21,876 nt of DNA from Lichenicoccus sp964242335 (GCA_964242335.1 CAXTAY010000052.1:1-21876), one strand, 5' to 3'; positions 1 through 7,035 are shown, numbered from the stretch's first letter. Notes: generated from the sequence alone by a model not told the origin. A program made the numbers and translations.

Positions 1-33
1 CATGTTGACGATCGTAGGCGCCTTCTCGGCCAT
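1..33 (-). CDS. Probable ParA-type ATPase, N-terminal stub cut by the window edge
   Basis: Eleven codons read leftwards from an ATG at 33 to the window edge, giving MAEKAPTIVNM. An AGAGGA ribosome-binding site lies at 38-43 on the minus strand, four bases before the ATG. Many ParA/MinD-type partition ATPases begin with a short lead, then a beta strand of the form TI-x-x-N-x, then the deviant Walker A motif KGGVGKT. The visible residues stop exactly where that motif would start. A partition gene beside a conjugation module fits a plasmid backbone. The family call is inference from 11 residues; the start codon and ribosome-binding site are seen directly. Confidence 0.4.
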   Translation of the reverse strand, partial: MAEKAPTIVNM

Positions 34-461
34 GTCGTCCTCTCGTATCCGCGCCGCTTACCGGCTCGATCACGCAGCGTGCCAGTCCGAGAACCACGCC
101 GATACCTGGTCAGGAAGCAGTGAAGTCTCTCGGCGCCCGCTTCGAATGGCCCTACTCTCTTTCGCTCGCCCGCCTTCCGCTGCAACACGATAGAGGCTGC
201 ATCGTGACCAACCTCGAGTGCGCTTGGGCATCTCCCTCCGCTTCGCTGCGGGCCGGGCTCTACTCCGCGCCTTGCGGGCGCTCCGCCGAGCCAACTACGC
301 TGTCTCGGGCCTGCGGGTGACGATGCCTGATGCAGGAAGAGTCCTAAGCGATATTCGGATATCGAATTGGCTGAACCCGCTTCGCGCCCGTCGATTTGCC
401 GAATGGGATCGATGTATGCCTTCGGATGTAGGTCCGGGGAGGTGCACTCGCTTCCAATGGC
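34..461. other. Gene-free stretch between the parA-like start and the traD end
   Basis: I see no convincing gene here. The open frames lack ribosome-binding sites and recognisable protein character. Two structures stand out: a short inverted repeat GCGCC-TTGCG-GGCGC at 267-281, with no T-tract, and two overlapping palindromes at 349-367 described separately. The stretch should contain the promoter of the leftward gene at 1-33 and could hold a partition site, but I cannot show either. Confidence 0.5.
349..367. promoter_or_regulatory. Overlapping palindromes, possible operator or partition site
   Basis: CGATAT-TCGG-ATATCG (349-364) overlaps ATTCG-GATAT-CGAAT (353-367). Both have perfect arms and sit in an AT-richer patch of a GC-rich region, upstream of the parA-like start. 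A repressor operator or a parS-like site is possible; the sequence alone cannot decide. Confidence 0.25.
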
Positions 462-938
462 CTATGCCGAGGCATGGCTAACAGCGGTGGCTGTTCCGCC
501 AAACTGCCCAGCGGCTTCCGCGGCGACGACCGGCGTGGACAGTCCCTCCCAATGACGGAGGAGCTTGTTGAAGCGAAAGCCTGCCGACCGTAGCGTGGTG
601 GTCGCTTCTTTCGGCAGAGTGGCGGGAAAGGTCAGCACAAACGGCGAAGTCTCACGTGCCTTGGCTTTGGCCTCGCGATCAAAGGCACGACCTCCGAGGA
701 GCGCCCACTTCCCGCACTGTGCCTTGTCGCTGGCTCCGTCCCTCAGGGAGAGCAAGGCGCCGTAGAGCACGTTGCTGTCGAGTTCGATCAGTCCGGTCTT
801 CTCGAGGAGGCCACCCCCCTCGATCAGGCGGCGGGTGCGGGCCTTGCGCTCGTCGGCCTTGATCTTGGTCTCCTTCTCGGCGAGGCGAGCTTTCATCTGC
901 TTATGCCGGTCGATGCGGTCGTTGATGGTCAGCGCCAT
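462..938 (-). CDS. traD: Conjugal transfer protein TraD family
   Basis: A basic protein of about 158 residues, transcribed away from traA. The N-terminal third is charged and helical (KARLAEKETKIKADERKART). The stretch ALLSLRDGA follows, and then a C-terminal region with FPATLPKEATTTLRSAGFRFNK and a conserved-looking LLRHWEGL. This layout matches the small accessory proteins (Pfam TraD type) encoded beside TraA relaxases on alphaproteobacterial plasmids, which are thought to help the relaxase at oriT. Two ATGs occur in tandem (941 and 938). GGAG lies three bases before the first and six before the second, so I chose the second. Only one such gene is present, with no separate traC beside it. 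The family call is fairly good; its biochemical role is only known by analogy. Confidence 0.7.
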   Translation of the reverse strand: MALTINDRIDRHKQMKARLAEKETKIKADERKARTRRLIEGGGLLEKTGLIELDSNVLYGALLSLRDGASDKAQCGKWALLGGRAFDREAKAKARETSPFVLTFPATLPKEATTTLRSAGFRFNKLLRHWEGLSTPVVAAEAAGQFGGTATAVSHASA

Positions 939-1143
939 CATTCACTCCAGTGCGAGAGGGTAGCCTCATGAACCGTACGCCATCTAATTCGAGCCGGGCA
1001 AGTCCATCGGTGAGTGACATTGCCGGTCATCGATCCGGCTGACGAAACCTCCTTCCATGTCACACCGGAGCAGCATCGCATATCAGAGGAGATCTTACGG
1101 CGGTCGTAGCCGCGAGTTTGCCCCCCGGTAGACGCGCGAAGCA

Positions 1144-1166
1144 CCCGCGCAGCGGGGTTATGCACC
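1144..1166 (+). other. oriT: Candidate origin of transfer (oriT) core with nic-like sequence
   Basis: A perfect short inverted repeat CCCGC-GCA-GCGGG (1144-1156) is followed one base later by TTATGCACC (1158-1166). IncQ and Ti-type oriTs cleaved by MobQ relaxases have the same order: an inverted repeat, then a core like TAAATGCGCC or TAAGTGCGCC, with the nick inside the core. The ATGC-x-CC part matches. The site lies about 100 bases before a relaxase of that class. The order and location are seen; the oriT function and exact nick are inference. Confidence 0.45.
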
Positions 1167-1248
1167 TGAGGGAGCGTAGCGAGCGGAGCGTGCAATACGC
1201 AACATACATTGCCTTCGGCAACGTGCTTGGATACCGTACGGCCGCTGC

Positions 1249-1255
1249 GGAGGTG
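1249..1255 (+). promoter_or_regulatory. Ribosome-binding site that decides the traA start
   Basis: GGAGGTG lies seven bases before the TTG at 1263. No comparable site precedes the upstream in-frame TTG at 1209. The protein from 1263 begins (M)AIQFARARF, as TraA/MobA relaxases do. Confidence 0.7.
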
Positions 1256-1262
1256 CCGCGTC

Positions 1263-4200
1263 TTGGCCATCCAGTTCGCCCGTGCGCGCTTCCTCGGACG
1301 TCGAACCGGCGGCAACGCCGTGCGGACCGCCGCCTACAACGGCCGGGATGACCTGAAGAACGAGCGGACCGGCGAGCGCTTCTACTTCAAGCACCGCGGC
1401 GACCTGGCTCATCACGAGATCCTGCTGCCCGAGGGCGCTGACCCGAAGTTCCTCGACGCGAAAGTGCTCTGGAACGCCGCCGAGCTGGCTGAGAGGCGCA
1501 GCGACAGCCAGGTGGCGATGGACATGGTGCTGGCACTGCCGGCCAACCTGGAGATATCCGACGAGGACAGGAACGAGCTGGTCCGCAGTTTCGTCCAGGA
1601 GCATTTCGTGTCCAAGGGCCTGGGCGTCCAGTTCGACGTGCACGCGCCCCACGAGGTGGAAGCGGAGGACGAGGCCGCCAACTGGCACGCCCACGTGCTG
1701 GTGACGACGCGGCGGATCGAGGGGGACCGGCTGGCGGCGAAGAAGGCCCGCGACCTCAACCCGGAGTTCCGCCGCTTCGGCAGCAAGGCCTACGTCAACG
1801 GCATCCGCGACAACGGAGTGGCGTGGCGGGACCACCAGAACGCTTTCTTCCGCGCGCACGGTTATGAGGTGCGCGTCGATCCCACGGCCGCTCGCACCGA
1901 GGAGCATCTCGGCCCGGTGCGGATGAGAAAGCCGGGCACGGAGCTCAACAGAGGGGCGATCGACCAGAAGGCAGCCCAGGAAGCCGCGGCGCGCGATCCT
2001 GAGCAGATCCTGCAGGCGCTCACCCGCAACAACGCGACGTTCAGCGAGTATGACCTGGACCGGTTCCTCGCCAAGCACGTGAAGGCGGCCAAGGAGCGGG
2101 ACGGCATCAAGGTGGCGGTGCTGCTGCACCGCGAGGTGCTGGCCCTGCATGACCGCGAGACCGGAGAGGCGACCGGGCGCTTTACCACCAGCACGGTGCG
2201 CGAGGAGGAGAAGAACGCGCTGGCGCAGGGTGCAGCGATCGCAGCGCGGGACGGGAACGGCGTGGCCTCGGAAGTCGCGCAGGCCGTGGCAGTGGGTGCC
2301 CACCTGCGCGCGGATCAGCGGGCGGCGTTCGACCATGCGGTCGAGCAGGGCGGACTGAAGATCATCGAGGGGCGGGCCGGCACCGGCAAGAGCTACACGC
2401 TCTCGGCGATCCGCGTGGCGCACGTGCGCGACGACTACAGGGTGATCGGGCTGGCGCCCACCAACGCGGTTGCGCTGGATCTCATGACGAGCGGCTTCAC
2501 GGACGCGAGGACGATCCACTCGGCGCTGTTCAGGCTGAAGAACGGCCGGGAGAGCTGGGACGAGAAGACGGTCCTGGTCGTCGACGAGGCGGCGATGATG
2601 GACACGCGCATCCTCGGCGAGTTGCTTTCGGAAGCGCGTGAGGCCGGAGCCAAGGTGGTGCTCGCCGGCGATGACCGGCAGCTCGCGAGCATCGAGCGCG
2701 GCGGGCTGTTCTCGGAGCTGCGTGCGGCGCACGGCTCGGTCGAGATCAGCGAGGTGACGCGGCAGAGGGACCCGGAGCAGAGGCAGGCGGCGCGCGATCT
2801 GGCGGAGGGCCGGTTCCAGCGCGCCGTCGAGACGTTCGACCGCATCGAGGCGATCAACTGGACCGAGGATCAGGCGGCGGCGCGGGCGGAACTCGTCGAA
2901 GCTTGGGCGGCCGACGTGGCGGCGGATCCGCAGGCGACGCGGTTCGTGTTCGCCTACACGAACGACGACGTGGACGCGCTGAACCTCGAGCTGCGGGCGG
3001 TGCGCCGCCGGCGGGGCGAGCTGGGCGAGGACGTCAGCCTGCCGACCCGGCGCGGGATGACGAGCTTCGCGGTCGGCGACCGGGTGCAGTTCACCGACAC
3101 CGACAAAGGCATGGGCGTGGTCAACGGCAACGTCGGGCGGATCACTCGGATCGAGCGCTTCACGCAGCGGGTGACGGTGGAGCTGGACGCCGCTGGCGGG
3201 AAGCCGGGCAGGACAGTGAGCTGGACTGGTGCCAGCTTCTCGGGCGTGCGGCACGGCTATGCCGGGACGATCTACAAGGGCCAGGGCAAGACGCTGGACC
3301 ACACGTACCTGTATCACAGCCTGCACTGGCGCAACGCGGCGAGCTACGTCGCCCTGACGCGGCAGCGCGAGAGCGCCAAGGTGTTCGTGGCGCGCGAGAC
3401 GGCGAAGGACGTGCCGCAGCTCGCCCGGCAGATGGGGCGGTCCGAGAACAAGGCCGCCTCGATGGCCTACGCGACGGCCGTGGAGATCAAGCTCGAGCGG
3501 GGGGCGAAGCAGGCGGCTCGCCAGGCGGAGCAGGATGCGGTCGGCCAGCAGCCAGGTCCGAAACTCCGACCCTCGCGGGACGACTTGGCTGCGGATCATG
3601 GGGGCTCGTCCCGTGCGCGTCCGCGGCATCCGCACACTCCCGGCGGAGCGTCGCGCGCGGTGGGGTCCGTGGTTCAGGACAACGAGCTGGATGACGAAGC
3701 ACGACAGGCGGCCGCGACGCGGGCCGCACAGGAGCGGATCCGGGCGCGGGTCGCGCAGGGCTGGTTCTACGAGGTCGACTACCCGCGCGATCCGCAGGCG
3801 CTGAAGGAGCAGCTGCACGCGCTCGATGACGATCTGCTGCGGAACGTCATCCTGATCGCCTACGTCTCTCTCGAGAGTGACACGCGCCTCACGGCCGAGC
3901 AGGTGGCCTGCGAGTTGGACGAGGGCTTCCGCAAGGCGTTCGGGTATGCAGAGCGGCTAGGCCAGGACAAGGCCACCCTCCTGGCGGAGATGAAGGGTCT
4001 CGACAGCACGATCTCCTACTCCCAGCGGATGATCGAGGTCCTGGACGAGCGGGACGGGCTGCTGCGCCGGGTGATGCGCGGGATGAACCTGGTGGAGAAC
4101 GAGCAGGTCAGAATGCATGACGGGAGGATCTTCGAGGCGGCGGAGCGTAAGCTGGAGATCCAGGCGCGCCTGGACAGGCTGATCCCGGAACTGGCCGATG

Positions 4201-4415
4201 CCGAGCGTGCAGCGCATCAGGCCTACCAGGGGATCGACGGCGATCCCGAACGCGAACGCGCCGAGCGGAACCGCCTGAGCGATGCGGCGGATCAGGTGCT
4301 GACGGAGCGCCTGCTTACCCGCGAGCAAGAAGAGAGGCTCGAGTACGAGCGCAGCCGCGGTCAGGAGCGGGATCTGGACCCGGATCTGGATCCGGACAAC
4401 GAGATCGAACTCTGA
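1263..4415 (+). CDS. traA: TraA conjugative relaxase with fused helicase
   Basis: The product is 1050 residues from a TTG start. It would nick oriT, stay bound to the 5' end and unwind the strand for transfer. The N-terminal MobA/MobL (MobQ) relaxase domain shows the likely catalytic Tyr25 in TAAYNGR and the metal-binding histidine motif NWHAHVLVTTRR (His142, His144). A RecD/TrwC-like helicase follows, with Walker A GRAGTGKS (Lys376), Walker B VLVVDEAAMMD (Asp441), a late motif YAGTIYKGQGKT and the UvrD-type motif YVALTRQRES. The C-terminal 250 residues are charged and probably coiled. Size and order match Ti-plasmid TraA. Upstream lies the candidate oriT; downstream the gene converges on the repressor gene at 4456. 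A very long antisense frame across it is a GC-driven shadow. The only doubt is whether the upstream TTG at 1209 is used. Confidence 0.93.
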   Translation: MAIQFARARFLGRRTGGNAVRTAAYNGRDDLKNERTGERFYFKHRGDLAHHEILLPEGADPKFLDAKVLWNAAELAERRSDSQVAMDMVLALPANLEISDEDRNELVRSFVQEHFVSKGLGVQFDVHAPHEVEAEDEAANWHAHVLVTTRRIEGDRLAAKKARDLNPEFRRFGSKAYVNGIRDNGVAWRDHQNAFFRAHGYEVRVDPTAARTEEHLGPVRMRKPGTELNRGAIDQKAAQEAAARDPEQILQALTRNNATFSEYDLDRFLAKHVKAAKERDGIKVAVLLHREVLALHDRETGEATGRFTTSTVREEEKNALAQGAAIAARDGNGVASEVAQAVAVGAHLRADQRAAFDHAVEQGGLKIIEGRAGTGKSYTLSAIRVAHVRDDYRVIGLAPTNAVALDLMTSGFTDARTIHSALFRLKNGRESWDEKTVLVVDEAAMMDTRILGELLSEAREAGAKVVLAGDDRQLASIERGGLFSELRAAHGSVEISEVTRQRDPEQRQAARDLAEGRFQRAVETFDRIEAINWTEDQAAARAELVEAWAADVAADPQATRFVFAYTNDDVDALNLELRAVRRRRGELGEDVSLPTRRGMTSFAVGDRVQFTDTDKGMGVVNGNVGRITRIERFTQRVTVELDAAGGKPGRTVSWTGASFSGVRHGYAGTIYKGQGKTLDHTYLYHSLHWRNAASYVALTRQRESAKVFVARETAKDVPQLARQMGRSENKAASMAYATAVEIKLERGAKQAARQAEQDAVGQQPGPKLRPSRDDLAADHGGSSRARPRHPHTPGGASRAVGSVVQDNELDDEARQAAATRAAQERIRARVAQGWFYEVDYPRDPQALKEQLHALDDDLLRNVILIAYVSLESDTRLTAEQVACELDEGFRKAFGYAERLGQDKATLLAEMKGLDSTISYSQRMIEVLDERDGLLRRVMRGMNLVENEQVRMHDGRIFEAAERKLEIQARLDRLIPELADAERAAHQAYQGIDGDPERERAERNRLSDAADQVLTERLLTREQEERLEYERSRGQERDLDPDLDPDNEIEL

Positions 4416-4455
4416 AGACGGAGGTGCTGCCTGCTTCAGAGGAGCCGCGGACGCT

Positions 4456-4941
4456 TCAGCGCGGCGGGTCCTCCACCTTGGCATACCACTTCACCCGGCG
4501 CTTCTGCCGAGGGATTCCCGTAGCCCGAGGGACGAGCTGACCACCCGGCAGCTGGTCCAGGAGCGTCAGCAGCAAGGCCCGCGATTGCAGGTTCTCCATC
4601 GTGGTGGCCAACCGGGCGAGGTGCATCACCACTTCAGCCGCACCGTCGACGACTTCCTGATTGCTCCTGGTGGCAGTCATCGTGACCCGGGCCTCGGCGG
4701 CGATGCCGTTGAAGAAATGCGCGATCGGCACTCCGAGCGCCTGCGCCATGAAGAACAGCCTGCCGGACGAGATGGCTCGCTCGCCGCGCTCGCAGCGGGT
4801 GATGTACTCGCCGGTCAGGTTGACCATCTTGCCGAGCTCGTTCGACGACATGCCGCGACGTTTGCGCTGTGCGCGAATGCGCTTGCCGATCACCGCCGAG
4901 ATCCTGGCGTTGGTCAGGTCGCTCCTGACATCGTCACTCAC
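4456..4941 (-). CDS. XRE-family transcriptional regulator, copy 1
   Basis: A protein of 161 residues from GTG 4941. The helix-turn-helix region runs from about IGKRIRAQRKRRGMSSNELGK through LTGEYITRCERGERAIS, then the Cro/CI-like ending FFMAQALGVPIAHFFNGI. The C-terminal half is mostly helical, with RALLLTLLDQLPGG and a basic end. It is clearly paralogous to the next gene along the whole length. An in-frame GTG at 4992 would add MAYETD..., but the paralogue shares the 4941 start region, including a GGGGGA ribosome-binding site, so I prefer 4941. A short leader frame overlaps this start. The position between traA and the trb promoter suggests control of transfer genes, by binding DNA as a dimer. 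The target is inference. Confidence 0.8.
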   Translation of the reverse strand: MSDDVRSDLTNARISAVIGKRIRAQRKRRGMSSNELGKMVNLTGEYITRCERGERAISSGRLFFMAQALGVPIAHFFNGIAAEARVTMTATRSNQEVVDGAAEVVMHLARLATTMENLQSRALLLTLLDQLPGGQLVPRATGIPRQKRRVKWYAKVEDPPR

Positions 4942-4985
4942 GTTGGACGTCCCCCGGATATCGCGGTCGAGGACATCTGTCTCAT
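4938..4985 (-). CDS. Short leader ORF of regulator copy 1
   Basis: ATG at 4985 encodes 15 residues beginning MRQMSST. Its TGA (4940-4938) overlaps the GTG start of the regulator as GTGA. A leader beginning MRQM lies in the equivalent place before the second regulator. No strong ribosome-binding site is visible. It may couple translation, or the similarity may simply come from duplicated DNA. Confidence 0.3.
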   Translation of the reverse strand: MRQMSSTAISGGRPT

Positions 4986-5165
4986 AGGCCACTCAGTTAT
5001 TTCCCGACAAGAACAGATGTGCATTTGCGCGACATGACAGCCTGCTTTGCGCAGACAATTCAACCCGCGTTGCTGTTAGAAGTCCTTCTTACGTACTATT
5101 GACGTGACGCACATGGAAGGACGCGGTGGTAATGGAGTTATGCGGCCGCCGAACCTTTCTAGGAC
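4942..5165. other. Upstream region of regulator copy 1
   Basis: This should contain the promoter of the leftward regulator. It shares with the region upstream of copy 2 a 16-base identity (4974-4989) and a 15-base element with two differences (5029-5043). No gene is visible in the rest, which also forms the 3' flank of copy 2. I see no clear terminator. Confidence 0.45.
5029..5043 (-). repeat. Upstream element shared by the two regulator genes, copy 1
   Basis: GCGACATGACAGCCT on the plus strand; the second copy at 5739-5753 differs at two positions. Both lie about 90 bases upstream of the respective GTG start. On the coding strand it reads AGGCTGTCATGTCGC, and TGTCAT (TGTTAT in copy 2) could be a -10 box. 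An operator is the alternative reading. Confidence 0.4.
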
Positions 5166-5657
5166 TCAGATCTGCGGATCCTGGATCTTGGCGTGCCACT
5201 TGTCGCGGCGCTTCAGGCGCGGGATGTTCGTTGCCCTGGCGACAGCAGCACCGCCCGGCAGTTGCTCCAGGAGCATCCGAAGCAAGGCACGTCCTTCCGG
5301 GGTTTCCATCTGGGCGGCGAGCTTGGCCAAATGCAGCACCAATTCGGCTGCGTCCTGCACTGCTTCTTTCGGGCTTGCGACAACCTCCATACCGATGTCG
5401 GCATCTTCGGCGATGCCGTTGAAGAAGCGGGCGATCGGAACGCCTAGCGCATGCGCAATAAAGAACATTGCGCTGGAAGGGATCACGCGGTAGCCGCGCT
5501 CGTAGCGCGCGATCAGCGCGCCTGGCATGTCGTTGGTCATCCTGCCAAGTGCTTTGGCCGTGAGTCCCTGGCGTTGGCGCTCTGCACGAATGCGCCTGCC
5601 GATCGCGGCCGATACCCTGGCGCTGGATGTATCGGTCTCATCGTCGTCATCACCCAC
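5166..5657 (-). CDS. XRE-family transcriptional regulator, copy 2
   Basis: A protein of 163 residues from GTG 5657, with GGAGGA nine bases upstream. The helix-turn-helix region runs from IGRRIRAERQRQGLTAKALGR to LIARYERGYRVIP, followed by FFIAHALGVPIARFFNGIAED, almost the same as in copy 1. The C-terminal part (GRALLRMLLEQLPGG, then a basic end) is also shared, so the two genes are a tandem duplication that has diverged. The recognition-helix region differs (NDMPGALIARYER against LTGEYITRCER), so the DNA targets may differ. It is transcribed away from trbB, with about 400 bases between, and is a reasonable candidate repressor of the trb promoter; that role is inference. Confidence 0.8.
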   Translation of the reverse strand: MGDDDDETDTSSARVSAAIGRRIRAERQRQGLTAKALGRMTNDMPGALIARYERGYRVIPSSAMFFIAHALGVPIARFFNGIAEDADIGMEVVASPKEAVQDAAELVLHLAKLAAQMETPEGRALLRMLLEQLPGGAAVARATNIPRLKRRDKWHAKIQDPQI

Positions 5658-5700
5658 GATGCAGGTCCTCCGGCATCGTGGTTGAGAGCATCTGTCTCAT
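5650..5700 (-). CDS. Short leader ORF of regulator copy 2
   Basis: ATG at 5700 encodes 16 residues beginning MRQMLST. Its TGA (5652-5650) ends eight bases inside the regulator gene. The start lies in a 16-base block identical to the one before copy 1 (5689-5704 here). A one-base indel between the copies keeps this frame overlapping the start in both but takes the AYETD frame out of register here. Confidence 0.3.
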   Translation of the reverse strand: MRQMLSTTMPEDLHRG

Positions 5701-5738
5701 AGGCTCGGTTACTCGTTGGCATGATGGTCCGCGTCCGG

Positions 5739-5753
5739 GCGGCATAACAGCCT
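5739..5753 (-). repeat. Upstream element shared by the two regulator genes, copy 2
   Basis: GCGGCATAACAGCCT on the plus strand, matching 5029-5043 at 13 of 15 positions and at a similar distance from the regulator start. Confidence 0.4.
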
Positions 5754-5802
5754 ATTGCCGAGGCTAGCCACAGGTTTGGCCGAGCTTGCGTGCTCACGCT
5801 CT

Positions 5803-5812
5803 TGTTATAACA
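5803..5812. promoter_or_regulatory. Perfect 10-base palindrome, possible operator
   Basis: TGTTATAACA lies in the divergent control region between regulator copy 2 and trbB. XRE-type repressors often bind short palindromes, but nothing in the sequence links this one to a particular protein. Confidence 0.3.
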
Positions 5813-6002
5813 GACATCCAAGAGCCAAAGCGTTTCGCGGTTGACTCGGATCGTCAGCATGCAGAACGATAGGGCATCCGGGCAAAAGAAGTCTGTACGG
5901 ACCCTGGTGGTTTTGACTTCGAGTCGTAGATCTTCCCATCATATTGATTTCACGAAGGAACCTTGTGAGTTCCGGTGCTTTTCCTGCCGATATCAAGCCA
6001 TG

Positions 6003-6017
6003 AATCATTCTTTGATT
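6003..6017. promoter_or_regulatory. Palindrome overlapping the trb -35 box, possible operator
   Basis: AATCA-TTCTT-TGATT has perfect five-base arms. The right arm forms most of the -35 hexamer of the proposed trb promoter. A protein bound here would compete with RNA polymerase. Confidence 0.35.
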
Positions 6018-6040
6018 AAGTCCGAATAGACCTGTATTAA
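6012..6040 (+). promoter_or_regulatory. Likely sigma70 promoter of the trb operon
   Basis: TTGATT (6012-6017), a 17-base spacer, and TATTAA (6035-6040). Each hexamer matches four of six consensus positions and the spacing is ideal. Transcription would start near 6047, giving a short leader of about 13 bases before the trbB ATG. It sits in the AT-richest patch of the window, just before the first gene of the operon. Confidence 0.6.
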
Positions 6041-6059
6041 CTACATTGGAAATAAAAGG

Positions 6060-7034
6060 ATGGATGAGCCTTACGACGCGAAGAGGGAGGCTCATCGGCG
6101 CGAGGTCGAATACCTCAGCCGCGTTCTCGGGCCGCGAATCCTGGCGCTGCTGGAGGATCCGGCGGTCACCGACGTCATCCGCAACTCGGACGGTAACCTC
6201 TGGGTGACCCGAGCCGGCGCCGGAACACTGTGCGTCGGCAGCATCGACGCGGGCCAGGCCGAATCCCTCATCGCCGCCGTCGCCGCGACTATGAGCCTCG
6301 AGGCGCGGCGCAGCTCGCCGCTGGTGCAGGGCGAGCTGATCACAGACGGGTCACGCTTCCAGGGCATCATGGCGCCCTGCTCGTTGAGCGGATCGTTCGC
6401 GATCCGCAAGCCCGCCCAGGTGGTCTACTCGCTGCATGACTACGTTGCTCGGAACTCGCTCAGCGAGTGCGCGCGGGCGCTGCTGGAAGACGCGGTCATC
6501 CGGCGGCGCAACATCCTCGTAGTGGGCGGCACCGGAGCCGGGAAGACCACGTTCCTGAACGCGCTCATCAAGGCCGCCTCCGAGCTGACCCCGCGCCACC
6601 GGTTCCTGATCATCGAGGACACGCGCGAGCTGCAGTGCGTCGCGGCCAACAAGGAGATGCTCCGCACGTCGCACCCCGACGTCACCCAGCAGGACCTGCT
6701 GCGCGCCACCCTGCGCATGTTCCCCGACCGCATCATCGTCGGCGAGGTGCGCGGGCCGGAAGCTCTCGACATGCTGGAAGCCTGGAACACCGGGCACGAT
6801 GGCGGCTTCGGCACCATCCACTCCAACACCACCACGCCGCGGGCAGCGCTGACCAGGCTGGAGTTCCTGGTCAGCCGCGCTACGAGCGCGCCTGCTCAAG
6901 GCCTGATCGCCGAGGCGGTCAACCTGATCGTGTGCATCGAGCGCCAGGCCGATGACCGACGCGCGGTGTCCCAGATCGTCGCCGTCGACGGGTTCGACGG
7001 CACGGACTACCGCCTCCAACCTCAGGAAATCTGA
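6060..7034 (+). CDS. trbB: TrbB, VirB11-type secretion ATPase
   Basis: A protein of 324 residues, first gene of the transfer operon. It is a cytoplasmic hexameric ATPase that powers pilus assembly and switches the channel to DNA transfer. Walker A is GGTGAGKTT (Lys162), followed by an Asp box (LIIEDTRELQ), the Walker B region (RMFPDRIIVGEVRGPEALDML) and a His box (GHDGGFGTIHSN). The N-terminal domain (VTDVIRNSDGNLWV) is also typical. Length is normal for TrbB. The ATG at 6060 follows an A-rich GGAAATAAAAGG; the ribosome-binding site is weak or close. The gene ends one base before the trbC start. Confidence 0.93.
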   Translation: MDEPYDAKREAHRREVEYLSRVLGPRILALLEDPAVTDVIRNSDGNLWVTRAGAGTLCVGSIDAGQAESLIAAVAATMSLEARRSSPLVQGELITDGSRFQGIMAPCSLSGSFAIRKPAQVVYSLHDYVARNSLSECARALLEDAVIRRRNILVVGGTGAGKTTFLNALIKAASELTPRHRFLIIEDTRELQCVAANKEMLRTSHPDVTQQDLLRATLRMFPDRIIVGEVRGPEALDMLEAWNTGHDGGFGTIHSNTTTPRAALTRLEFLVSRATSAPAQGLIAEAVNLIVCIERQADDRRAVSQIVAVDGFDGTDYRLQPQEI

Positions 7035-7035
7035 C

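Larger units (their letters stand above)
942..1262. other. Divergent intergenic region traD/traA, oriT and control region
   Basis: This gap lies between two outward-facing mobilisation genes, the place where Ti-type plasmids carry oriT. It holds a hairpin plus a nic-like core (1144-1166), three GAGCG repeats (1172-1176, 1181-1185, 1186-1190), an inverted repeat TTGCC-TTC-GGCAA (1209-1221), and ACCGTACG twice (972-979 and 1233-1240), the second as part of the palindrome CCGTACGG at 1234-1241. No gene is visible, and I see no convincing -35/-10 pair for either flanking gene. Confidence 0.55.
5658..6059. other. Control region between regulator copy 2 and trbB
   Basis: About 400 bases, AT-richer than the flanks towards the right end. 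It holds the shared regulator upstream element (5739-5753), a perfect palindrome TGTTATAACA (5803-5812), and the likely trb promoter with its own small palindrome (6003-6040). Two open frames (plus 5841-6029, minus 5805-6095) lack ribosome-binding sites and protein character, and I do not call them genes. Confidence 0.55.

Noticed and set aside
480..495. Perfect hairpin AACAGC-GGTG-GCTGTT near the traD end as a terminator
   Set aside because: It lies within the traD coding sequence before the stop and has no T-tract.
2903..3694. A 263-codon plus-strand frame inside traA
   Set aside because: It lies wholly within the helicase part of traA in another frame and has Arg/Gly-rich shadow composition.
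1158..3818. An 886-codon open frame antisense to traA
   Set aside because: It mirrors traA codon by codon; GC-rich genes with G/C at third positions leave long stop-free antisense frames. It has no known domains, is Arg/Leu/His-rich, and its end runs into the candidate oriT.
4416..4470. CCGCG/CGCGG arms between traA and regulator copy 1 as a terminator
   Set aside because: Short arms, a ten-base loop, no T-tract, and one arm lies inside the regulator gene.
5805..6095. A 96-codon minus-strand frame upstream of trbB
   Set aside because: Its start lies inside trbB, it covers the likely trb promoter, and no ribosome-binding site is visible.
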